The translations under genes were made by a program, and so were the position numbers. This document shows, one piece after another, positions 14,584-22,115 of a stretch of 33,185 nucleotides of DNA. The notes below the pieces were generated by a model, which was not told where the DNA came from, ran no database searches, and saw only the letters and a program-made list of their open reading frames with translations. Origin of the DNA: Butyrivibrio sp. WCD3002 (GTDB taxonomy: Bacteria; Bacillota; Clostridia; Lachnospirales; Lachnospiraceae); the NCBI RefSeq assembly GCF_000424265.1, contig NZ_AUJO01000030.1:1-33185 (forward strand), written 5' to 3'. The stretch's first letter is position 1. Each line of letters opens with the position of its first letter.

Positions 14584-15981
14584 ATGTTTAATAATATAAA
14601 GAAGACAATTTCATACGCCAGAAGAAATGGCATATCAGGTGCTGTAGTAGCAGCGGCTGAGAGACTTCATGACCAGAGAGCAGATAATTACAAATTTGAA
14701 CCGGTTTCCGAGGAGGAACTGGAGAAGCAAAGGAAATGGTATCGCTCGATATTGAATGATTCATCTAAGTCAATAAAGCTTCCGCTGATAAGTATACTTG
14801 TACCCTGCTATAACACTGATAAGGAATTTCTTCGTGAGATGATAGAATCAGTGAGAAATCAGACCTATGGAAAATGGGAGCTGATACTGGCTGAAGCACC
14901 GGTTAACCGTCAAAAGGGAGACAAGCTTTTGCAGGTATATCCTCTTATGAAGACTATTGCGGAATATGCTGAGACTGACGGAAGAATTAAATACCTAAGA
15001 CTTAAGACCAATGGTGGAATATCAGAGAACACAAATGCGGCTTTGGATATAGCAAGGGGTGATTACATATCGCTACTTGATCACGATGATACGATAACGC
15101 CGGATGCATTATGCGAGGTGGCAATAACGGCCATCAGAAGTTATCCCAAGCTCATTTTTTCTGATGAGGATAAGTGTGATGCTGAAGGAAAGAATTTTTT
15201 CCAGCACCATAAAAAACCGTCATTTAACGCAGATATGTTTCTTTCGAACAATTACATCTGTCATTTTACAACAATCCGTGCAGATGTTATGTTTCAGACA
15301 AGATTCAGGGATAAATATGACGGAGCACAGGACTATGATCTTTTCCTGAGAGCTATCGGTGATACCATGTGGAGTCCTACTGCTTCAAGGCAGATAATTC
15401 ATATCCCGAAGGTGCTATATCACTGGAGGAGCCACGATGCTTCAACCTCTGCCAATCCACAGAGCAAAACCTATGCTTATGAGGCAGGAAGAAAAGCGGT
15501 TAAGGACTTTTTGGATAATAATAAGATTAATGCATCGGTAAGCCATTTGAAGCATGTAGGCTTTTATAGAGTAGAATACAAAGCTGACATCTTCGAGGCC
15601 AGGAAAGATGTGGGAGTTATCGGTGGAAGACTCCTTGATCGCAGGGGGCTTATCAAGGGCGGAAATTACAGAGACAGCGGAAAGGTTAGATTTGATAACC
15701 TTCCCAAGAATTACAGCGGCGGCTTCCAGCACAGAGCCGTACTTCAACAGGATACGGATGCAGTTGACCTTCGTTGTATGAGGATAAGGCCTGAGCTGTC
15801 AGAGCTATATGAGCAGATTTTTGGCGTACCTTATCAGGATACCCTTAATGGAAATCAGGTGGTATTTAGCGGCATCGGGGATGAGGAAGAGATAAGAAGG
15901 AAATGTATACTCTTTGGCCAGGCTGTCAGAAAGATGGGATATAAGCTGCTTTGGGATCCGCAGTATGAGACCATCATATAA
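14584..15981 (+). CDS. GT2 glycosyltransferase with a degenerate second module
   Basis: 465 residues from the ATG at 14584. An in-frame ATG at 14569 sits in the terminator tail and upstream of the -10, so I reject it. An intact GT-A module follows from about residue 65: SILVPCYNT, the SLLDHDD acceptor/metal motif, FSDEDKCD, and HWRSHDAS at its end. From about residue 330 there is a reduced relic of a second module (DVGVIGGRLLDRRGLIKGG onward) with no nucleotide-binding strand and no DxD. It is thus the mirror image of the enzyme at 8552. It probably adds one sugar to the polysaccharide. No ribosome site is visible. The next gene starts 14 nt after its stop. Confidence 0.88.
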   Translation: MFNNIKKTISYARRNGISGAVVAAAERLHDQRADNYKFEPVSEEELEKQRKWYRSILNDSSKSIKLPLISILVPCYNTDKEFLREMIESVRNQTYGKWELILAEAPVNRQKGDKLLQVYPLMKTIAEYAETDGRIKYLRLKTNGGISENTNAALDIARGDYISLLDHDDTITPDALCEVAITAIRSYPKLIFSDEDKCDAEGKNFFQHHKKPSFNADMFLSNNYICHFTTIRADVMFQTRFRDKYDGAQDYDLFLRAIGDTMWSPTASRQIIHIPKVLYHWRSHDASTSANPQSKTYAYEAGRKAVKDFLDNNKINASVSHLKHVGFYRVEYKADIFEARKDVGVIGGRLLDRRGLIKGGNYRDSGKVRFDNLPKNYSGGFQHRAVLQQDTDAVDLRCMRIRPELSELYEQIFGVPYQDTLNGNQVVFSGIGDEEEIRRKCILFGQAVRKMGYKLLWDPQYETII

Positions 15982-15995
15982 AGTGAGGAAGTATT

Positions 15996-16979
15996 TTGCA
16001 AAGTAAAGTAACTATTGTTATTCCAAATTACAACGGGAAAAAGTATCTGGACGACTGTTTGAGAAGCCTTGGCAAGCAGACAATGCAGGCACCTGTTATC
16101 ATAGTGGATAATGGCTCTGATGACGGATCGGTGGATGCTGTTAAGGCTATGGCTGAACGTAAGCCCGGAAGATATCCGGAGATAATATTCAAGGAACTTA
16201 ATGAGAATACCGGCTTTGCAAATGCGGTGAATGTAGGAATAAAAGCAGCTGATTCCGAATATGTTTTACTGCTTAATAATGATACTGTTTGCGAAGAGCG
16301 TATGACGGAGAGGCTTGTCCATACTATAGAATCACATAAGAATATATTTTCCGTAGGTGCCAAGATGCTCTCAATGAAGAATCCGGAAGTCATCGATGAT
16401 GCCGGTGATCTATATTGCGCTCTTGGATGGGCTTTTTCTCCTGCCAGAGACAAAAATAGCAAGAGCTATTCAAAGAGGTGTGCTGTTACCACAGCCTGTG
16501 CCGGGGCAGCCATCTACAGAAAATCTGTATTTGAGGAAATAGGATATTTCGATGAAGTTCATTTTTGCTATCTTGAAGATGTGGATATCGGCTACAGGGC
16601 AAGGATATATGGCTATAAGAATCTAATGGAACCTTCTGCAATAGTTTATCATGCCGGAAGCGGCACCAGCGGTTCAAGATACAATACATTTAAAGAGGAG
16701 CTCACGGCATCCAACAATCTGTATTTTATATACAAAAACATGCCTCTGCTTCAGCTGATTTTTAATCTGCCACTTTTGATATTAGGTGTTATTATTAAAC
16801 AGGTGTATTTTGCCAGAAAAGGTCTTGGCATGTCTTACGCAAAGGGCCTTTTAATGGGAGTAAAGAAGATAATTAAGCATTCAGACAGAAAGGTGCCATT
16901 TTCACCCGGTAACCTCGGTAATTATTTCATACTTGAAGCCGAGCTACTTGTTAACTGTATTCGTAGACTTGCAGAGTGA
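15996..16979 (+). CDS. GT2 glycosyltransferase, WbbL/rhamnosyltransferase-like, TTG start
   Basis: 327 residues. A single GT-A domain: TIVIPNYNGKKYL, IIVDNGSDDGS, NENTGFANAVNVGI, LLLNNDTVC (DxD-like), then YLEDVDIGYRARIYGYKN and YHAGSGTSGSR. This pattern is that of WbbL-like rhamnosyltransferases acting on early polyprenyl-linked intermediates. A hydrophobic or amphipathic segment near 250-270 may bind the membrane. The start is TTG at 15996 with GAGGA at 15985-15989, 6 nt away. It lies between another glycosyltransferase and the initiating phosphoglycosyltransferase, so it may add the second sugar. Confidence 0.9.
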   Translation: MQSKVTIVIPNYNGKKYLDDCLRSLGKQTMQAPVIIVDNGSDDGSVDAVKAMAERKPGRYPEIIFKELNENTGFANAVNVGIKAADSEYVLLLNNDTVCEERMTERLVHTIESHKNIFSVGAKMLSMKNPEVIDDAGDLYCALGWAFSPARDKNSKSYSKRCAVTTACAGAAIYRKSVFEEIGYFDEVHFCYLEDVDIGYRARIYGYKNLMEPSAIVYHAGSGTSGSRYNTFKEELTASNNLYFIYKNMPLLQLIFNLPLLILGVIIKQVYFARKGLGMSYAKGLLMGVKKIIKHSDRKVPFSPGNLGNYFILEAELLVNCIRRLAE

Positions 16980-16981
16980 TT

Positions 16982-16990
16982 TGGTATAGA
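16982..16990 (+). promoter_or_regulatory. Possible extended -10 for the phosphoglycosyltransferase gene
   Basis: TGGTATAGA fits TGn plus a 5-of-6 -10. Transcription would start near 16997, leaving a leader of about 5 nt before the ATG at 17002, which has no Shine-Dalgarno. No -35 is visible. Simple read-through from the preceding gene, only 22 nt upstream, is the alternative. Confidence 0.35.
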
Positions 16991-17001
16991 ATAAATCTGA
17001 T

Positions 17002-18411
17002 ATGATTAAAGACAACCAGACAAATCTGAATAGAATTCATATTATTGGGGACGGATTTATAGTAGCTGGTTCTTATATACTGGCATGGTATTTGAGATTT
17101 GAGTCAGTGTTTGCCAACGTCGCTCCGGATGTGGGTTACTTATCTATGGGGACATATTTTACTGCCCTCTATTTTTTGGTACCCGCATATCTTGTTTTAT
17201 ATAGTATGTTCAATCTTTATACACCCAGACGTGCCACCAAGATGCGTTACGAGCTCTATAGTATCCTTCTGGCTAACAGTATTGGTGTAACAGGTTTCTT
17301 CGTTATCTTGTATATGATCAAGCAGGCACATTTCTCCCGTTTCATGATCGGGTATTTCTTTGTGCTGAATGTTGTTTTCACCAGTCTTTCAAGAATTTTA
17401 TTGAGAAAAATCTTAAGATATATCAGAAAAAGAGGTTATAACCTTAAGCATATCCTGCTTATTGGCTATTCCCGTTCAGCTGAGGGCTATATCAGCAGGA
17501 TCAACAGCAATCCTCAGTGGGGATACGTAGTCAGCGGAATCCTTGACGATATGGTTCCAATTGGTACCAGCTATCACGGTGTTAAGGTTATCGGTGAGAT
17601 AGATATGCTTTCTAGGTACTTAAGTGCCAATGAATATGATGAGATCACCATTACTCTTCCTTTGGACAGATACGACAAGCTTGAGGAATTGGTTGCAATC
17701 TGTGAGAGATCCGGTGTGCACACCAAGTTCATACCTGATTACACAAGCCTTTTCCCGAGTAATCCCTATACAGAGGATATTCTTGGACTGCCTGTCATCA
17801 ATATCAGATATGTTCCTCTTACAAATGGTTTTAATGTTATCGTGAAAAGGCTGACAGATATCATTGGTTCTTTGATAGCGATCATACTGTTTTCGCCGGC
17901 TATGCTTTTTGCGGCTATAGCAGTAAAGCTTTCAAGTCCCGGTCCTATTATCTTCAAGCAGGAGAGAGTCGGTCTTCATGGAAGACCTTTCATGATGTAC
18001 AAGTTCCGTACCATGGAATGCCAGTCAGAGAAGGCTGAGAAAAAGGGCTGGACTACCAAGGATGATCCGAGAGTTACAAAAATCGGAAGATTTTTAAGAA
18101 AAACGAGTATTGATGAGATGCCTCAGTTTTTCAATGTCCTTATCGGAGATATGTCCCTGATAGGGCCAAGACCTGAAAGACCTCAGTTTGTTGAGAAGTT
18201 TAAAGGTGAAATTCCAAGATACATGGTTAAGCATCAGGTTCGTCCAGGAATAACCGGATGGGCTCAGATCAACGGCTACAGAGGTGACACCTCCATAAGA
18301 AAACGTATCGAATATGACATATATTATATAGAGAACTGGACCTTCGAATTTGATTTAAGAATATTGCTTGGAACCTTTTTCCATGGCTTTGTTAATAAGA
18401 ATGCTTATTGA
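17002..18411 (+). CDS. Undecaprenyl-phosphate sugar phosphotransferase (WcaJ/CpsE family)
   Basis: 469 residues, the standard length of polytopic polyprenyl glycosylphosphotransferases. Four membrane helices in the first 135 residues are followed by a soluble Rossmann-like part (about 148-260) and the catalytic bacterial sugar-transferase domain: the re-entrant helix region 280-310, SSPGPIIFKQERVG, YKFRTM, the Asp-Glu dyad in SIDEMPQFFNVL (371-372), SLIGPRPERP and HQVRPGITGWAQING. It moves a sugar 1-phosphate, often glucose or galactose, from UDP-sugar to undecaprenyl phosphate and so starts the chain. It fits a locus with ABC export and LCP ligation. The LCP gene follows after 80 nt. Confidence 0.95.
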   Translation: MIKDNQTNLNRIHIIGDGFIVAGSYILAWYLRFESVFANVAPDVGYLSMGTYFTALYFLVPAYLVLYSMFNLYTPRRATKMRYELYSILLANSIGVTGFFVILYMIKQAHFSRFMIGYFFVLNVVFTSLSRILLRKILRYIRKRGYNLKHILLIGYSRSAEGYISRINSNPQWGYVVSGILDDMVPIGTSYHGVKVIGEIDMLSRYLSANEYDEITITLPLDRYDKLEELVAICERSGVHTKFIPDYTSLFPSNPYTEDILGLPVINIRYVPLTNGFNVIVKRLTDIIGSLIAIILFSPAMLFAAIAVKLSSPGPIIFKQERVGLHGRPFMMYKFRTMECQSEKAEKKGWTTKDDPRVTKIGRFLRKTSIDEMPQFFNVLIGDMSLIGPRPERPQFVEKFKGEIPRYMVKHQVRPGITGWAQINGYRGDTSIRKRIEYDIYYIENWTFEFDLRILLGTFFHGFVNKNAY

Positions 18412-18425
18412 GTCTCTTCGACTTG

Positions 18426-18431
18426 TATAAT
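18426..18431 (+). promoter_or_regulatory. Possible -10 box before the LCP gene
   Basis: TATAAT in the 80-nt gap between the phosphoglycosyltransferase and LCP genes. No convincing -35 at 16-18 nt, so it may be chance. The gap also leaves room for a leader of about 54 nt. Confidence 0.35.
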
Positions 18432-18491
18432 TTGTCGTTTTGTGGCAAAATAGGTCAGTGGAATATCAACTATAAAGGAGATTATACTGAC

Positions 18492-19583
18492 ATGTCGAAG
18501 CGTGGTGCCGACGGGCGCAGGAGAAGAAGAGGCAGGAAGAATACCAAGAAGGCATTTATCATCTTGGGAGTAGAAGTAGTTGTACTGTTAATTCTGCTTT
18601 TTGTAGTTTGGACTTTATTCGGAAGAATGAAGGTTGATAAAGTAGGAAAGATTAACCTCGATGAAGAAGTAATCGCCAGCAGTGTAAACAGCGGTGTCGA
18701 GGAGAATGAGGAGATGACCGGATACAGGAATATCGCATTATTTGGTGTGGATTCCCGTGAGGGTGAGCTCGATAAAAAGACCAGAAGTGATACCATTATT
18801 ATCGCATCTATTAATAATGAAACTAACGAAGTAAAGCTTGTTTCAGTTTACAGAGATACTTATCTTAATCTCAGTAACGATTCTTACAATAAATGTAATA
18901 CAGCCTATGCTACAGGCGGTCCCGAGCAGGCTATATCCATGCTGAACATGAACCTTGACATGGATATCACTGATTTCGTAACAATCGGTTTTGGTGGACT
19001 TACAGATGTTGTTAATGAGCTTGGCGGTGTTCAGATCAATGTAGAAGAGAGTGAGATTACTCACCTTAACAATTACCAGTCCACAATGGCTGAAGAGCTT
19101 GGAATGAAGTACACACCTGTTACGGAGGTAGGACTTCAGACTCTGGATGGTCTTCAGGCAACAGCTTATTGCCGAATCAGATATACAGCCGGAGATGATT
19201 TCCGAAGAGCGGAGAGACAGAGAACCGTTCTTATGGCAATTCTTGATAAGGCAAAGACAGCAAGCCCCTCAGAGCTTGAGAATATTGCCGGCAAAGTATT
19301 TGGTGAGACATATACTTCATTTGATCTTCAGGATATAATCGGATTATTGGGAAATGTAACCAAATATAATGTTGTTGCAAACGATGGATTCCCGACAGCA
19401 GATATGCGTACTACCGGAACAATGGGCAAGAAGGGCAGCTGTGTACTTCCTGTAACACTTGCTTCTAATGTACAGTGGCTTCACAATTTCCTGTTTGATG
19501 ATACAGAATACGAAGTTTCATCAAGCGTTCAGGAATACAGTTCTAAGATAGCCGCTGATGTCAGTGAATATATCGGCGAATAA
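18492..19583 (+). CDS. LytR-CpsA-Psr (LCP) family glycopolymer ligase
   Basis: 363 residues from the ATG at 18492, which has AAAGGAG at 18474-18480. A TTG at 18408 is in frame but would overlap the previous gene and has no ribosome site. An Arg/Lys-rich cytoplasmic tail (RRRRRGRK) leads into one membrane helix (about 20-42), then an extracellular LCP domain: GYRNIALFGVDSR, the RSDTIIIASIN and SVYRDTYL motifs with the phosphate-binding Arg/Asp residues, ELGGVQINV, and YCRIRYTAGDDFRRAERQR. LCP enzymes move polyprenyl-pyrophosphate-linked glycopolymers onto peptidoglycan. Its place beside the chain-starting enzyme suggests it attaches this locus's polymer to the wall. A GC-rich terminator follows. 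Confidence 0.95.
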   Translation: MSKRGADGRRRRRGRKNTKKAFIILGVEVVVLLILLFVVWTLFGRMKVDKVGKINLDEEVIASSVNSGVEENEEMTGYRNIALFGVDSREGELDKKTRSDTIIIASINNETNEVKLVSVYRDTYLNLSNDSYNKCNTAYATGGPEQAISMLNMNLDMDITDFVTIGFGGLTDVVNELGGVQINVEESEITHLNNYQSTMAEELGMKYTPVTEVGLQTLDGLQATAYCRIRYTAGDDFRRAERQRTVLMAILDKAKTASPSELENIAGKVFGETYTSFDLQDIIGLLGNVTKYNVVANDGFPTADMRTTGTMGKKGSCVLPVTLASNVQWLHNFLFDDTEYEVSSSVQEYSSKIAADVSEYIGE

Positions 19584-19599
19584 GTGGCAGATAGTTTTG

Positions 19600-19624
19600 G
19601 GCCCCGGATTAGCCGGGGCCTTTT
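19600..19624 (+). terminator. Intrinsic terminator after the LCP gene
   Basis: GGCCCCGG, loop attag, CCGGGGCC, then TTTT: a perfect 8-bp GC stem. It also shows that the next coding region cannot sensibly start at the in-frame ATG at 19558. Confidence 0.9.
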
Positions 19625-19641
19625 ATAACGTTAGGAATAAT

Positions 19642-20568
19642 ATGCAAAAAGTAGATGTAATAATACCTTCATATAAGCCTGGTCCTGAGTTTTCAATGCT
19701 GATTGATGAGCTTGAAAAGCAGGCCTATGCCGTAAATAAGATCATTATTATCAACACCGAGAAAAGATACTTTGTTGAACGTGCTGCAATAGTGGATACG
19801 GTGGCTAAATATGGAAATATAGTAGTCAGACATATTGATAAGTCTGAGTTTGATCATGGCAATACCAGGAATCTTGGCGTTAGTCTTTCAGATGCAGATT
19901 TCTTTTTGATGATAACCCAGGATGCGATTCCGAGGGATAATGCTCTTGTTTCGCACCTTGTAAATGCGCTGCAGGACCCGGGAGTGGCAGCGGCCTACGC
20001 GAGACAGTATCCAAAGGCAGATTGTAACCTTGCAGAGAGGTATTCAAGAAAATTCAATTATCCCACGGAAGCAACGCGCAAGACGATTAAGGATCTGCCG
20101 AGACTTGGTATTAAAACATTTTTCTGCTCCAATGTATGTGCTATGTATAGGAGAGATGTTTTTGACAAGGTCGGAGGCTTTTTGCACAGAGCTATTTTTA
20201 ATGAAGATATGGTGTTTGCCGGCAATGCAATGTATCAGGGCTATGCAATTTGTTATGTGCCTGAGGCAGGTGTGATACATTCACATAATTACTCCTATAT
20301 GCAGCAGTTTCACAGAAATTTTGACCTCGGTGTTTCTCAGACAGATCATCCCGAAATCTTTTCAGGGATCAAATCTGAGTCAGAGGGAAAGCGTATGGTC
20401 CGCGATACTATAAGACATTTCAGGCATATCGGCAAGTTTTACCTGGTACCTGATTATGTGATCATGTGCGCATTCAGACTGCTTGGCTATAAGCTTGGAA
20501 GGAATTACAAAAAGTTACCCATGAACCTTGTTAAGGCGTGTTCTATGAATAAGTCTTACTGGAAATAA
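19642..20568 (+). CDS. GT2 rhamnosyltransferase-like glycosyltransferase
   Basis: 308 residues from the ATG at 19642 (AGGA at 19633-19636). The frame stays open upstream through the LCP terminator, but the conserved start MQKVDVIIPSYKPG and the ribosome site support 19642. SEFDHGNTRNLGVSLS and MITQDAIPRD are hallmarks of RfbF-like rhamnosyltransferases; CSNVCAMYRRDVFDKVGGF and FNEDMVFAGNAMYQGY complete the acceptor side. Two weak hydrophobic stretches near the end may touch the membrane. It is cut off from the LCP gene by a terminator, so it may have its own promoter (TATAAC at 19624-19629 is possible). It is the last glycosyltransferase of the locus. Confidence 0.9.
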   Translation: MQKVDVIIPSYKPGPEFSMLIDELEKQAYAVNKIIIINTEKRYFVERAAIVDTVAKYGNIVVRHIDKSEFDHGNTRNLGVSLSDADFFLMITQDAIPRDNALVSHLVNALQDPGVAAAYARQYPKADCNLAERYSRKFNYPTEATRKTIKDLPRLGIKTFFCSNVCAMYRRDVFDKVGGFLHRAIFNEDMVFAGNAMYQGYAICYVPEAGVIHSHNYSYMQQFHRNFDLGVSQTDHPEIFSGIKSESEGKRMVRDTIRHFRHIGKFYLVPDYVIMCAFRLLGYKLGRNYKKLPMNLVKACSMNKSYWK

Positions 20569-20594
20569 GACCTTTGTTAGGCAGAGGGGGAAAT

Positions 20595-21236
20595 ATGGAT
20601 ACCAGATTATCGGATGGAGATATAAAAAGTTGGGAAGAAGTAAGTCTTCTATATAATTCAGCGCTTAAACAGATAAATACCAAGCTTGAAATTCTAAATG
20701 ATGAGTTTCAGGAGGTTCACAGATATAATCCCATTGAACATATAAAGTCTAGGATCAAGACGCCGGAGAGCATAGTTAAAAAGCTCAGAAGACATGGCTA
20801 TGAGTCTACCCTTGAGAATATGATCAAGTACGTAAATGATATTGCGGGTATTCGTATAATCTGTTCTTTTACGTCGGATATATACAGAATTGCCGATATG
20901 ATCAGTAATCAGAGAGATATAAAAGTACTTACTATCAAGGATTACATTATGAATCCTAAGACAAGCGGATACAGAAGCTATCATATGATACTTGCTGTTC
21001 CTGTATATCTTTCTGACAGAATGGCTGATGTTAAGGTTGAAGTGCAGATTCGTACTGTAGCTATGGACTTTTGGGCGAGTCTCGAGCATAAGATTCAGTA
21101 CAAATTCGAATCTAAGGCGCCTGCCAATATTAAAGCCCAGTTATTCGAGTGCGCCAAGATTGTGTCCGAACTGGATGAGAGAATGCTTACTCTTAATGAG
21201 GAGATTCAGTCTGTCAATACTCAGGACATAGAATAA
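20595..21236 (+). CDS. Small alarmone synthetase, (p)ppGpp synthetase RelQ/RelP type
   Basis: 213 residues from the ATG at 20595, which has GAGGGGG 5 nt upstream; a TTG at 20574 is in frame but has no ribosome site. Only the synthetase domain is present: HIKSRIKTPESIVKKL (nucleotide-binding Arg/Lys), YVNDIAGIRIIC (metal Asp), KDYIMNPKTSGYRSYH, and VEVQIRTVAMDFWASLEHKIQYK with the catalytic Glu. There is no HD hydrolase, TGS or ACT domain, as in small alarmone synthetases. It makes ppGpp/pppGpp from GTP or GDP and ATP. It lies 26 nt after a glycosyltransferase gene, so it may be co-transcribed with polysaccharide genes. The family paralogue (RelQ or RelP) cannot be settled by eye. Confidence 0.92.
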   Translation: MDTRLSDGDIKSWEEVSLLYNSALKQINTKLEILNDEFQEVHRYNPIEHIKSRIKTPESIVKKLRRHGYESTLENMIKYVNDIAGIRIICSFTSDIYRIADMISNQRDIKVLTIKDYIMNPKTSGYRSYHMILAVPVYLSDRMADVKVEVQIRTVAMDFWASLEHKIQYKFESKAPANIKAQLFECAKIVSELDERMLTLNEEIQSVNTQDIE

Positions 21237-21512
21237 CCCCATTAATGAGGAGTGCCCAGACACCTTTCGGCGCCCGGGCTATTATGAAAAAATTTATCTA
21301 TCTTTCGGAGCTAATGTAAAATGTATCATGTGTGAGGACTAATTCCTTAACACATTGTAAATTATAACAACCAATTATTAACAAATTATGAACATTCTTT
21401 AAACTTGCAGTTAATTCACACAAAAGATTAGGGGGACAAAACGAATTATTGTGCGAATTGCATAAATGATGTAATCTAGATACTGACTCATAATTGTTTA
21501 ATGGGAGGGGCT
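21237..21512 (+). other. 276-nt intergenic region: one hairpin, A/T-rich promoter-like tract
   Basis: After the alarmone synthetase stop there is a GC-rich hairpin (21254-21279, listed separately) and a near-palindrome CCCCATTAATGAGG (21236-21249). The rest is A/T-rich. I see no convincing -35/-10 pair: TTGTGC at 21449 with TAATCT at 21472 (17-nt spacer) is the best but weak. No coding region or tRNA is visible. Confidence 0.4.
21254..21279 (-). other. 11-bp hairpin with GAAA tetraloop in minus-strand RNA
   Basis: On the minus strand the two 11-nt arms pair at all positions, three of them G-U, around a GAAA (GNRA) loop. On the plus strand the same three positions are A/C mismatches and the loop is TTTC. 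There is no T-run on either side, so it is not a standard terminator. Confidence 0.5.
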
Positions 21513-22112
21513 ATGGAAAACTTTATAAAGAGGCATACAGATAAAATCAGTGCTCAGGAGATGATTAAGGCTAATAATGCCGCTGAAGCAGCTCATCGTG
21601 AGCAGATTGAGAAGCAAAACAAGCAATATGAAGAAGAGATAGAAGTTCTTAAGAAGAATGCAGATAAGCTGGAAGCACGCCTTGAAAGCATTGAAGGAAT
21701 CCTGAAGGATCTTAAGGAACCCCAGAATGTAAATGAAGCATCAGGTCTTGATTTTGATAAGGCTATAGATGTTTTAAAGGAAGATATTGGAAAAAGAATG
21801 GACAAGACCGATGAAGCCACACATGATGTTGGTGTGCGTATATATCGTAATGTTCAGGCTTCTGTAATAGATGAACAAAAAAAGCAGCTTGATGAAATAA
21901 GAGAGGACCTTCACAAGCAGACAGATGCTATAAAAGGGGAATTCTCTGTCCTTTTAAGAAGGCTTGATACTACAAGAAATCAGCTTGAAGAGCAGTATCA
22001 GAACTCACATAAATCCGGAAATAAGGGCGTTGTGCCTCTTCTGGTAATAGTTCTGCTTATCTCGTTGGGAGATCTTGTGTTTAATATATTAAGATTTTTA
22101 GGTTTGGTTTGA
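21513..22112 (+). CDS. Tail-anchored coiled-coil membrane protein, unknown function
   Basis: 199 residues, not recognised. The ATG at 21513 is chosen over the one at 21501 because GGAGGGG (21504-21510) lies between them. It is mostly charged helix: coiled coil about 25-70 (EEEIEVLKKNADKLEARLES) and again about 115-160. One hydrophobic helix near the C-terminus (about 173-193, VVPLLVIVLLISLGDLVFNI) would anchor it with the bulk in the cytoplasm. There is no signal peptide or enzymatic motif. It stops 3 nt before the M23 peptidase gene, so the pair is an operon; a role in placing or controlling the wall hydrolase is conceivable, by context only. Confidence 0.82.
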   Translation: MENFIKRHTDKISAQEMIKANNAAEAAHREQIEKQNKQYEEEIEVLKKNADKLEARLESIEGILKDLKEPQNVNEASGLDFDKAIDVLKEDIGKRMDKTDEATHDVGVRIYRNVQASVIDEQKKQLDEIREDLHKQTDAIKGEFSVLLRRLDTTRNQLEEQYQNSHKSGNKGVVPLLVIVLLISLGDLVFNILRFLGLV

Positions 22113-22115
22113 TAA

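Noticed and set aside
16028..16462. Long open frame on the minus strand opposite the WbbL-like gene, and similar ones at 7622-8227, 8681-9268 and 10555-11211
   Set aside because: They mirror codon structure of well-supported plus-strand genes, have no ribosome sites and encode no recognisable domain.
18408..18491. TTG start for the LCP gene overlapping the previous gene
   Set aside because: No ribosome site; AAAGGAG precedes the ATG at 18492, and the Arg-rich tail before the membrane helix is then complete.
19558..19641. Longer N-terminus for the GT2 gene, starting at the ATG at 19558
   Set aside because: It would overlap the LCP gene and read through a strong terminator; the ribosome site and conserved start point to 19642.
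21254..21279. Ordinary intrinsic terminator for the alarmone synthetase
   Set aside because: Three A/C mismatches on the plus strand and no T-run after the stem.
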